Below are positions 1 to 7,301 of a stretch of DNA of 64,000 bases, piece by piece; position 1 is the stretch's first letter; every line of letters begins with the position of its first letter. The stretch covers positions 186,001 to 250,000 of the forward strand of contig NZ_JAMJWG010000001.1 of the NCBI RefSeq assembly GCF_024435355.1, given 5' to 3'. This DNA comes from Streptomyces odontomachi. GTDB taxonomy: Bacteria; Actinomycetota; Actinomycetes; Streptomycetales; Streptomycetaceae. Under the pieces are notes generated by a model. It made no database searches, had not been told where the DNA came from, and worked only from the letters and a program-made list of their open reading frames with translations. The position numbers and the translations under genes are program-made.

Positions 1-51
1 GCCCGAGCGCACCGCGGCGGCCTCCGCGGTGTCCGGCCGCAGGGCGCGCAA
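1..51 (-). CDS. possible 5' end of a gene leaving the window
   Basis: Reading leftward, these bases have a clean GC-rich coding pattern (LRALRPDTAEAAAVRSG) from a TTG codon at 51 that directly follows GGAG. This could be the next gene in the operon after the membrane protein ending at 62. It runs off the left edge, the start is weak, and I recognise no family. Confidence 0.2.
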   Translation of the reverse strand, partial: MRALRPDTAEAAAVRSG

Positions 52-61
52 CTCCGCGGCG

Positions 62-1003
62 CTAACCCCGCCACCGCACCCCGTGCCGCCGCCGCAGCCG
101 GTGGATCTCCCACCAGGCCAAGGCGGTCACCGACACCGGCCCTCCGAGGAACACGCAGACCGCGAGCGGCACCGGGCCCGGCGGCAGCCCTCCCGACGGC
201 AGACGGAGAAAGGCGAACACCCAGACCAGGACGGTGGTGACCAGCGCGGGCAGCGCCGCGTGCACGGCGGACAGGTTGAAGGCGTGCCGCAGCAAGGGGC
301 CGGTGGCGAAGCAGAGGAAAAAGATCACCCACCAGAACGGCGCCCAACACCCGAACATCACGGACACCCAGAGCAGCAGCCCGAACCACCCGTCGACGGT
401 GCTGGGCAGCAGCTCCATCCCGTGGCCCGCCGCTGTGAAGATTATCGGCACCAGCGTCCAGGCGCCGAAGTACCACAGGGCCGACTTGCCGGCCGGCCAC
501 AGCTGTGTCCGCATGGCCCGCCGTGTCCCGGGCCTGGCTGCCCAGAAGAGCAGCGTCACCACCACCACGGCACTCACCAGCGCCAACCAAGGCGCGAATA
601 CGAGCTGTTGCAGGAACTGTCCGGGCAGGTCCTGCCAGCCTCCGAACGCGGACAGCAGCGCCACCGAAAGGACGAGGGCCAACCAGGCCCTCACCCGCTG
701 CACCCGGGACACCTCGGGATCCTCGCGCCGTCCTGCCGGGCGTACGGGAAAGACCCGGCGCGCCATGCGGCGGGCCGTACGGGCCAGCTGGTAGCCCACC
801 AGCAGCGGCACGGTCAGCCACCACAGGCACGGGAAGACCAGCACCAGCAGCACCCCGGGGCGTACCTGCGCCCGCCGCCCCCTCAACACCTCACCCGGCG
901 ACGGCCATTCATCCTCACGCAGCCGTCGCCACAGCGGCGTGTACGGCAGCGGCGGGTCGCCCGCGGGCCGCGGCACGGAGGTGCTGGGTGGGTCGATGCT
1001 CAT
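62..1003 (-). CDS. polytopic membrane protein of unknown function
   Basis: The 313-residue product has a proline-rich cytoplasmic N-terminus followed by about six to seven hydrophobic segments: one at VLLVLVFPCLWWLTVPLLVGY, then pairs near residues 105-150, 170-215 and 235-300. It ends in a basic tail (RLRRRHGVRWRG). I chose the ATG at 1003 (MSIDPP) over the longer frame open to 1075 because the upstream extension is low-complexity. No catalytic or transport motif is visible, so I assign no function. It may be co-transcribed with a gene beyond the left edge. Many uncharacterised Streptomyces integral membrane proteins look like this. Confidence 0.65.
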   Translation of the reverse strand: MSIDPPSTSVPRPAGDPPLPYTPLWRRLREDEWPSPGEVLRGRRAQVRPGVLLVLVFPCLWWLTVPLLVGYQLARTARRMARRVFPVRPAGRREDPEVSRVQRVRAWLALVLSVALLSAFGGWQDLPGQFLQQLVFAPWLALVSAVVVVTLLFWAARPGTRRAMRTQLWPAGKSALWYFGAWTLVPIIFTAAGHGMELLPSTVDGWFGLLLWVSVMFGCWAPFWWVIFFLCFATGPLLRHAFNLSAVHAALPALVTTVLVWVFAFLRLPSGGLPPGPVPLAVCVFLGGPVSVTALAWWEIHRLRRRHGVRWRG

Positions 1004-1430
1004 GGGCGTCACGGGCGTCCCTTCCACGGTCCCGGAGACAGACGCGCCCAGCCCGGCCACGGTTCCGGACGACAAACCCCGTACTACCGGGCGCGCAGTC
1101 GGTCGGCAGCCGCTCCCCGGGCCGCCGGCTCAGCTCTGACCTCGTGAGCTCACCGAGGCCATCCGCGCTGCCCGTGCACAGCAAGAGGACGGAACCTGGC
1201 AAGGGGCTACGCGCTCCGCGCCGGCATCGAGGGCACGTCCACCAGGCCGCCCACAGCACCGGAGCACGCCGAGCCCGCTGCCGCGGCCTGGCCGAGACCC
1301 ACCTCGATCACACCAGCAGCGCCACCGCCCTCAACCGCACCGACCAAAGCCATCTCGGCAGACTTCAACTAGGCCTCGGCGCACGGTGGTTGATGGCACT
1401 TACCAAGATCGCGCACTGTCAGCTCACCCC
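1004..1430. other. gap between membrane protein and kinase gene
   Basis: This 427-base stretch holds only the IS1182-type transposase remnant described separately (about 1140-1400). The first 130 bases should carry the promoter of the leftward membrane protein gene, but I see no convincing -35/-10 pair. Confidence 0.5.
1140..1400 (+). pseudogene. IS1182-type transposase C-terminal remnant
   Basis: Three consecutive frames together spell the C-terminal end of an IS1182-family transposase. PRELTEAIRAAR starts at about 1140. YALRAGIEGT follows in a second frame near 1206. A third frame from about 1230 reads HQAAHSTGARRARCRGLAETHLDH and on to ALN. The family signature is Y-x-x-RAG-x-EGT, then QA-x5-G-RR-R-x-GL-x-KT. 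The N-terminal catalytic part and the terminal repeats are not visible. At least two frameshifts make it non-functional. Confidence 0.6.
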
Positions 1431-2660
1431 TCACTCAGTGGGCCGGTAGCGGCTGAGCAGTTCTTCAAGGCCGTCGATCCATGACTCGAGCTGTTCGGCG
1501 GTGCGAGTACGCACCGAACACGCATACCTCTGGCCATGGCTCGTATCGACGGACACGGTGAGTGCGTAGCCGAGGGTGCGGATGGTTTGGCCGTACGTGA
1601 CCTGGGCGATGAGCGGCCAGGGCAGGTCGACGGTGGTTCCGTTCAGGCCGAGGGACATGCCGTTGGTGTCCGCCAGGATCGCGTTCTTGCGGTCCATCGC
1701 CAGAAACTCGGGTTCTCCCTGACCGGCTGGCGCCCGCGAGAGGACGGTTGGCGCGTGCTGAATCCCAGGAGGCCCGAAATCAGGCGTCGGTGTCGGGGAC
1801 GCGACAGTTGGGGCGTAGTGCGGTGGGCCCGGCGGGAGGATGACGGGTGCTGCCGGCGGTGGTGCATCGCCGGTCAGGGTTTCGAGAAGGTGCTCGGGCG
1901 TTGGGCGTCGGCCGGGGTCTTTGGCCAGGCACGCCTCGACGACAGGTCGCAGGGCCACGGGGACGGTGCTCACGTCGGCGTCGTGGTGGACCGACCGGTA
2001 CATCAGTGCCATGGGCGTGCCGTCGCCGAACGCCTTGCCGCCTGCTGCGGCGACGAGGACAGCCCCCAGGGCGAACACGTCGGCCGCGCCGGTCACGTCG
2101 AGGCCCTCGGCCTGCTCGGGGGCGAGGAAGCCGGGTGTGCCCATGCCGGTGCCGGTCATGGTCAGGCGGGAGTTCTCGACAGCCCGGGTGATCCCGAAGT
2201 CGAGGACGCGTGGGCCGTCGGCGGCCATGATGATGTTCCCGGGCTTCAGGTCACGGTGGACCAGTCCGCAGGCGTGGATTGCTTGCAGTGCCTCGGCGAG
2301 GGCGGCGCCCAGGGTGCGTATCCGTGCCTCGTCCATGGGGCCGAGCGTGGTGAGCAGGGTGGCGAGTGTGGGGCCCGGGATGTAGGCGGTGGCCAGCCAG
2401 GGGGTCTCGGCGTCCGGGTCGGCGTTCACGACCGGCGCCGTGTGGAAGCCACCGACCTTTCGGGCGGCCTCCACCTCGGCGCGGAACCGGTCACGGAAGC
2501 CGGGGTCGCGGGCGAGTTCGGAGCGTGCCACCTTCACCGCGACCTGGCGACCACCTCGTGATCTCGCCAGGTAGACGACCCCCATGCCGCCTTCGCCGAG
2601 TAACCGCTCCACCGTGTACGGACCTATGTGGGTGGTGGCATGCGACCCGGTTCCGTCCAC
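1431..2660 (-). CDS. Ser/Thr protein kinase (PASTA-less, soluble)
   Basis: This is a eukaryote-type Ser/Thr kinase of about 409 residues. The glycine loop GEGGMG is at 22-27, the ATP-binding lysine in VAVKV at 43, the catalytic loop HRDLKPGN from 135, and DFG at 154-156; APE is present as APEQ. After a proline-rich linker (about 265-315) comes a compact C-terminal domain of about 95 residues (MDRKNAILADTNG onward) that resembles the PH-like tails of other Streptomyces kinases. There is no transmembrane segment, so it should be cytosolic. I chose the GTG at 2660 because GGGAGAAGGAAAA lies just upstream; the frame is open to 2885 but that extension has poor codon usage. Substrates are unknown. 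Confidence 0.88.
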   Translation of the reverse strand: MDGTGSHATTHIGPYTVERLLGEGGMGVVYLARSRGGRQVAVKVARSELARDPGFRDRFRAEVEAARKVGGFHTAPVVNADPDAETPWLATAYIPGPTLATLLTTLGPMDEARIRTLGAALAEALQAIHACGLVHRDLKPGNIIMAADGPRVLDFGITRAVENSRLTMTGTGMGTPGFLAPEQAEGLDVTGAADVFALGAVLVAAAGGKAFGDGTPMALMYRSVHHDADVSTVPVALRPVVEACLAKDPGRRPTPEHLLETLTGDAPPPAAPVILPPGPPHYAPTVASPTPTPDFGPPGIQHAPTVLSRAPAGQGEPEFLAMDRKNAILADTNGMSLGLNGTTVDLPWPLIAQVTYGQTIRTLGYALTVSVDTSHGQRYACSVRTRTAEQLESWIDGLEELLSRYRPTE

Positions 2661-2992
2661 GCACTTTTCCTTCTCCCTCGCCCCAATGCCTCCGATGGTC
2701 AGATTACTTGTCCAAGCGTGTGCGCGGGTACGGGCTGGGCTTGTCGTGCCAGCTGGTCTACCGGCTGTCCCGGGCCCTGGTCGCGGTGGTGGCCGCCAAC
2801 CCGAGCGAGACGTCCGGTGGCTTGTTGCGGTGTGCGGTGACGTTTCGTCAGCGGGTCCGGTGGTGTGGTGGGTGGGTTGATCCATATGCGCTACGGCAGG
2901 GGCGGCGGGGCGGACCGGCGGTGGGAGCGTTCCGGGTGGGAGCCTGTGATCGCAGGTCCGTCTTTCGGAGAGTGGCTGACGTGGAGGTGGCG
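2661..2992. other. divergent intergenic region, kinase / hydrolase
   Basis: This is 332 bases between two divergent genes. Frames are open across it on both strands, but none gives a recognisable protein. It should hold both promoters. I cannot point to a firm -35/-10 pair or an operator. Confidence 0.4.
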
Positions 2993-3688
2993 ATGAGAGT
3001 CGTGTTCGTGCACGGGGCGTGTGTGCGGGACGGATCGTGGTGGTGGCATCGCACCGCCGATCTGTTGCAGGAGCGGGGGGTGCCGAGCGTGGCCCCGGCG
3101 CTACCGAGTTGCGGCGAGGCTGGCCTGCCCGGCGGCGTCGGCGGTCCGGGGCTTCCCGAGGATGTTGCCGCGGTGCGGCAGGTGTTGGAGGCCGGCGACG
3201 AGCCGACCGTCGTGGTCGCCCACAGCTACGGAGGCATCGTCATCGCGGAAGCCGCCGCGGGAATCGGGTCGGTGCGCCACCTGCTGCTGGTCTCCAGTTA
3301 TCTGCCCGAGGTCGGGCAGAGCCTGGCGGACTTCGGGGACGGCAGCCCCGCCCCGTTCCTGGACGTCGACCCCGACGCCGGCACGTTCGGGGTCCGCACC
3401 GAGCTGCTCGTGGACACGTTCCTGCATGACTGCGACCCCGAGGTCCAGGCACAGGCGGCGGACCACCTCGCCCGGCAGAGCGTGCAGGTGACCGGCCAAC
3501 CGGTCGGGACGGCCGCATGGCAGCAGCTGCCCTCGACGTACCTCGTCTGCGCTCAGGACCGGGGCACCCCGCCGCAGATGCAGCGCGAGTTCGCCCGCCG
3601 GGCCGGCAGCGTCGTCGAGCTCGACGCCGGCCACCACCCGTTCCTGTCCCAGCCTGCGGCGGTCCGGGACCTGCTGCTGAGCCTGTGA
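2993..3688 (+). CDS. alpha/beta hydrolase (esterase family)
   Basis: The protein is 231 residues with the alpha/beta-hydrolase fold: an N-terminal strand leading to the oxyanion region VFVHGACVRDGSWWW, the nucleophile elbow VVAHSYGG (Ser78), and a late histidine in DAGHHPF near residue 215. The size and the HGAW-like start resemble small EstC/salicylate-esterase-like hydrolases, but the substrate cannot be read from sequence. There is no signal peptide, so it is cytosolic. The ATG at 2993 fits the conserved first strand (MRVVFVHG) and follows GTGGAGGTGG at 2981. The gene stands alone, facing the convergent lipase-like gene downstream. Confidence 0.85.
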   Translation: MRVVFVHGACVRDGSWWWHRTADLLQERGVPSVAPALPSCGEAGLPGGVGGPGLPEDVAAVRQVLEAGDEPTVVVAHSYGGIVIAEAAAGIGSVRHLLLVSSYLPEVGQSLADFGDGSPAPFLDVDPDAGTFGVRTELLVDTFLHDCDPEVQAQAADHLARQSVQVTGQPVGTAAWQQLPSTYLVCAQDRGTPPQMQREFARRAGSVVELDAGHHPFLSQPAAVRDLLLSL

Positions 3689-3792
3689 CGGCAGCCGCGT
3701 ACCAGCCGCCTCGATTCACTGGCCCACCAGCACCCGGTACGGCACCGTCGCCTGTTTCTGGCGTACTCCGGCTGCCGCACTTCATCGTCCCG

Positions 3793-4866
3793 CTACGACC
3801 GACGGCAGGCGAAGAAAGCCCCCACCCTGCGCCGTACCTCAGCGAGCGTCGCCACCGCGTCGCCGGTGCCGACGAGAGCGGCCCGCGTTGCCGCCGTCAC
3901 CAGACCGGTGCTCTGGAGCTGCGGGACGAGCGAGCCGTAGTCGGTGAATGCCCAGTGGTTCGCGTCGGCGAGCAGCGCGCGATGGCCGGGAAGGCTGGCC
4001 CAGGAGGACTCGATACGGGCGGCGCCCTCGAATCCTCCGGTGCGGAACAGCAGCAGCGGCCGGTCGGAACCGGCCGGTGTCGGGTACAGGTCGAGATAGC
4101 CCTCCAGGTTCGCCACCGCGCCGACCCGGCGGTCGTCACGCGCCGTGTACACCACCGCCGTGCCACCTGCGGAGTGTCCGTACAAGCCGACCCGGCGGGA
4201 GTCCATGACCGGGGCGAGCGGCAGGTCGCCGAGCCGGTCCAGGACCAGGCGCAGGTCTGCGATCCGCGTGTCTGTCATCGTGCGGAACGTCGCCGGGTCC
4301 GGCGGTCCGATCAGGGCAGTCGTCCGCATCCCCGTCGGTAGCTCCACCTGAGAGGCGTCACCGGGGTGGTCGACGAGGACGACCACCCGTCCGTGGCTCG
4401 TCAAGTCCTCGGCGAGGCTTGTGCCAAGCGTGCGGGAGTCGCCGCCGCCCGGTGAGTACACCAGCACCGGGCGCCGTCCGGGCAGCGGTGGCGCGCCCAC
4501 GTGCCCGTGGGTGAGGACCGCGCCCCAGTCCACCGTTCCCGGCTCCGGTAGCCCTGGGTGGACGTGTGGCGCGTACTCGGCGAACACCGCGGCCTCGTCC
4601 GGGGTGAGCTGAGGGGCCCGGGAGAAGCCGCGTACCGTTCGGGCCGGGTACAGGACGGTCAGCATCAACTCCCGCACGCCGCCCACCCACGGGTCGGTAC
4701 GGGCCGGGTCCGTCAGATGAACCGTCTGCATGCCCACGGGGTACGGGCCGGTGGGCGCGGGGAGCCGGAGGAACGGTCCGCCGCTCGAGGCGGACGCGCC
4801 CGTGGGCAGCAGGGCGGCGGCACTCCCGAATAGGGTGCCTTTCAGAAAGGTGCGTCGAGGAGTCAT
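3793..4866 (-). CDS. TAT-exported PAF-acetylhydrolase-like esterase
   Basis: The N-terminus carries a twin-arginine motif (RRTFLKG, residues 4-10), a hydrophobic stretch and a probable cleavage after ASA, predicting TAT export of the folded enzyme. The mature part resembles platelet-activating-factor acetylhydrolase/dienelactone-hydrolase esterases: LVYSPGGG strand-loop (136-142), nucleophile elbow LYGHSAGG with Ser232, and a late histidine in DANHW. At 357 residues the length is normal for bacterial members. Likely role: hydrolysis of short acyl or phospholipid esters outside the cell. It is divergent from the downstream regulator (4945), with only 78 bases between them, so joint control is possible but not shown. 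Confidence 0.85.
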   Translation of the reverse strand: MTPRRTFLKGTLFGSAAALLPTGASASSGGPFLRLPAPTGPYPVGMQTVHLTDPARTDPWVGGVRELMLTVLYPARTVRGFSRAPQLTPDEAAVFAEYAPHVHPGLPEPGTVDWGAVLTHGHVGAPPLPGRRPVLVYSPGGGDSRTLGTSLAEDLTSHGRVVVLVDHPGDASQVELPTGMRTTALIGPPDPATFRTMTDTRIADLRLVLDRLGDLPLAPVMDSRRVGLYGHSAGGTAVVYTARDDRRVGAVANLEGYLDLYPTPAGSDRPLLLFRTGGFEGAARIESSWASLPGHRALLADANHWAFTDYGSLVPQLQSTGLVTAATRAALVGTGDAVATLAEVRRRVGAFFACRRS

Positions 4867-4944
4867 GCGGACATCCTTGGGATGGGGGCATCACGACGCG
4901 AAGGTTCAGGCCTCCGCCGAAAGGCTGGCCCAGGACGAGGAGCT

Positions 4945-5919
4945 GTGCGGGTGCTGCGAGTCCACTTCACGGCGGAGGACTTCGCCCGGGTCCGCTTCGC
5001 ACCCCGCCCGGCGCCGCTCCAGGAGTTGCACGCCGCCCTGACGACTGCCGTGACCCGCCGTGGCGGGCCGCTGTTCGCACCGTGGCGCGGCCGTACCCTG
5101 CGCTCCCTGCCGGCCGCCGCTGACCCGCTCGCTGACCTGGTTCCCGCAGGCCGCCCGCCTTTCTTCCTCGACGTCCTCGGCGAGACCATGGCCGACGGCT
5201 TCGAACAGATCCGCGCCACCGGCCCAAGCCTCGTCCGCTCCGAGCTGGAGCGGGTCTACGGGGCGAGACTCGCGCCTCGTTGGGTCCGCGGCCTGCATGC
5301 GGGCGACGAGACGGCCTGGCGCACCCTGCGCCGTGCCCAGCAGGCCGCGTATGAGACGGTCCTCGCTCCGGTCTGGTCCGTCGTACAGGATCTGCACCGT
5401 GCGGAGTTCACCCGCTACGCCCTGGCCGTTGCCGAGCACGGCGTGGCCGCCACGCTGAGCGACCTGGCCCCGGGCAGCCGGCTCCACGAGGGTGTGTGGG
5501 AATGGCCGGACGCAGCGCCGGCCCGGGACGTTCGTCTCAACGGACGCGGCCTGGTTCTGCTGCCGACCTTCCACCACCCGCAGGGCCCGCTTCTCCAGGA
5601 CACCCCAGGCCGTTCCGCAGTCCTGACCTATCCAGCCGGTCCCGGTCTGCCGCCCACCGCAGGCCGCCTGACCGCCCCCGCGGAGGCCCTGGCCGCCGTC
5701 CTGGGCCGCACCCGGCTCGATGCCCTACGCCTGCTCGCCGAGCCGCACACCACGACATCCCTGGCCCGCGCCCTCCACGTCAGCAATGCGACGGCCTCAT
5801 CCCATGTGACGGCGCTCAGATCGGCAGGCATGGCGACGACGACCCGCACAGGGCGCTCGGTCACCCACCGGCGCACGGCTCTCGGCGCACTGATCGCGGG
5901 TGCGGGCCGGCCGCGGTAG
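4945..5919 (+). CDS. ArsR-like winged-helix regulator (DUF5937 type)
   Basis: The 324-residue protein has an N-terminal domain of about 230 residues typical of DUF5937-type Streptomyces regulators (VLRVHFTAEDFARVRFA, then ELHAAL and RGGPLF). It ends in a winged helix: LDALRLLAEPHTTTSLARALHVSNATASSHVTALRSAG, with recognition helix around residues 280-300. I chose GTG 4945, preceded by GACGAGGAGCT, rather than the frame-open ATG at 4882, because conservation begins at VLRVHFT. Likely a DNA-binding repressor. Its divergent neighbour, the exported esterase, is a natural candidate target. The effector is unknown. Confidence 0.8.
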   Translation: MRVLRVHFTAEDFARVRFAPRPAPLQELHAALTTAVTRRGGPLFAPWRGRTLRSLPAAADPLADLVPAGRPPFFLDVLGETMADGFEQIRATGPSLVRSELERVYGARLAPRWVRGLHAGDETAWRTLRRAQQAAYETVLAPVWSVVQDLHRAEFTRYALAVAEHGVAATLSDLAPGSRLHEGVWEWPDAAPARDVRLNGRGLVLLPTFHHPQGPLLQDTPGRSAVLTYPAGPGLPPTAGRLTAPAEALAAVLGRTRLDALRLLAEPHTTTSLARALHVSNATASSHVTALRSAGMATTTRTGRSVTHRRTALGALIAGAGRPR

Positions 5920-6243
5920 TTCGCCGAAGAACCTGGCCCCAAGCGCAGGCCGAACACGCCTCCCTGCCGGCCTCCCCGCCGGCCTCCGGCACCGGCAGGA
6001 GGTCCGGAGCAGGCAGCTTGGTGAGCCAGGGATACACGGGGGTTGTGCCCGGAGACTTGTGCGATACAGGGCACGTCGCCGAGTGAATCCCGACCCGCGC
6101 ACTATTCGGCCAAGTCCGATGGCTTTGTGCCATTCGTCGGTGATCCGCCTCCTAGATCACCGCGGTGCGGCTACACAAGAAGTCCGGGGGAGGTGTGCTG
6201 CGTTTCCCGTGGTGATGGCCGGTCTTCGGGGAGGTGGGGACGG
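5920..6243. other. gap before the membrane nuclease operon
   Basis: This 324-base stretch holds the hairpin at 5959-6002 and then about 240 bases with no supported gene. It must contain the promoter of the 6244 operon, which I cannot place. Confidence 0.4.
5959..6002 (+). terminator. probable terminator hairpin after the ArsR-like gene
   Basis: CCTCCCTGCCGG (5959-5970) pairs with CCGGCAGGAGG (5992-6002), giving about 11 base pairs with a single bulge. A 21-base GC-rich loop can itself fold. It begins 40 bases after the stop codon at 5919. There is no U-tract, as is usual in Streptomyces. Confidence 0.45.
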
Positions 6244-6453
6244 TTGCTGACCATTGACGTGGCGGTGCTGCTCGCCGTCGTCGTCATCGTGCGGCTGCGG
6301 CGACGTACGCAGGCCCGCAGCCGCTTCGACGAGAAGCTGACCGTCGTCATCGTCCTGGCGCTGGGCGTCCTGATCGCCCCCACTGCGGCAGGCCAGGGAA
6401 TCCTGAACATCCTGGAGCAGCTCACCGACGGCATCACGCAGGCCAGCCGATGA
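6244..6453 (+). CDS. small membrane protein, coupled to nuclease gene
   Basis: The product is about 69 residues with two hydrophobic stretches (VAVLLAVVVIV, then VVIVLALGVLIAPTAA) around a basic loop RLRRRTQARSRFDEK, and a short tail ILNILEQLTDGITQ. A TTG start at 6244 is supported by GGGAGGTGGGG six bases upstream; GTG at 6259 is the alternative. The gene ends in ATGA, overlapping the start of the Mrr-type nuclease gene at 6450, so the two are translationally coupled. I do not recognise a family. It may anchor or regulate the nuclease, but that is inference from coupling alone. Confidence 0.55.
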   Translation: MLTIDVAVLLAVVVIVRLRRRTQARSRFDEKLTVVIVLALGVLIAPTAAGQGILNILEQLTDGITQASR

Positions 6454-7184
6454 GCCCCCGCAACCGCAAGGGCCGCATGATGCCGGCGAAGCGTCCGCCG
6501 AGGCGGCGCCGCAGCCGTAGGCCCGGCAGGCGGCTGCGGCGCCGCGCGGATGACCGGTTGATCGGGCTTCTCGTGGCCGTGTCCCTGGTCGTCGCCCTGG
6601 TGGTGACGGTCGTCAACTGGCTGCTGGCCCACTGGTGGATCCTGGTCGTCATCGGCGTGCTCGCGGTGCCGGCCGCCGGCGGCTGGCTGTACCAGAGGCA
6701 GCAGAGAGCGCGGTGGGAAACGGTCCGCGCGCAGGGCCTGCGCTACCAGATGGGCCAGTTGGACGCCCTGCACCACTCTCGCTTCGAGGAAGCGGTGCGG
6801 GACCTGATGCGCCGTGACGGCTGCCAGGACGCGGTCCGGGTCGGCGGCGGCGGTGACCTGGGCGCCGACGTGAAGGCGACCGATCCCTTCGGGCGGCACT
6901 GGGTGATCCAGTGCAAACACCGGCGCAACGGCCTCGCCGGCTCCGCCGTGGGTACACCGGACCTTCAAGTCCTCAACGGCACCGCCCGCCAGGTCCACGG
7001 CGCCGACGTCGCAGTGATCGTGACGAACGGCCGGGTGACCGCACCGGCCGTCACCTTCGCCAAGCAGCAGCGGCTCCACGTGGTCGACCGGCACACCCTC
7101 GCAGTGTGGGCGTCGGGCTCCCGCCCCCTGTGGGAACTGCTCCGCACCGTCCCCCCGCCTCGCAAACCGACCGCCCTCTCCTGA
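6450..7184 (+). CDS. membrane-anchored Mrr-type restriction endonuclease
   Basis: The 244-residue protein has a strongly basic N-terminus (residues 1-35) and two membrane helices (about 37-56 and 61-78). A cytosolic Mrr_cat-type PD-(D/E)XK nuclease domain spans about 100-225. The visible catalytic set is Glu113/114 in RFEEAVRDLM, the GGGGDLGADV loop (Asp136/Asp140), and the QCK triad (Gln154, Lys156). Mrr-like nucleases cut modified or foreign DNA. Membrane-tethered versions are common in Streptomyces and may act on incoming DNA, although their biology is little known. It is the second gene of a two-gene operon and overlaps the small membrane protein gene by four bases. Confidence 0.82.
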   Translation: MSPRNRKGRMMPAKRPPRRRRSRRPGRRLRRRADDRLIGLLVAVSLVVALVVTVVNWLLAHWWILVVIGVLAVPAAGGWLYQRQQRARWETVRAQGLRYQMGQLDALHHSRFEEAVRDLMRRDGCQDAVRVGGGGDLGADVKATDPFGRHWVIQCKHRRNGLAGSAVGTPDLQVLNGTARQVHGADVAVIVTNGRVTAPAVTFAKQQRLHVVDRHTLAVWASGSRPLWELLRTVPPPRKPTALS

Positions 7185-7301
7185 GCCGCCTCCCACCCCG
7201 CTCCCGCGACACGGCCACGGCCGCCACCCTGCCCACCGCCGAGACCGTCGACCACGGCCAAGTGACAACGGCCAAGTACGGTCGAGGGTTGAACGGCGGG
7301 C

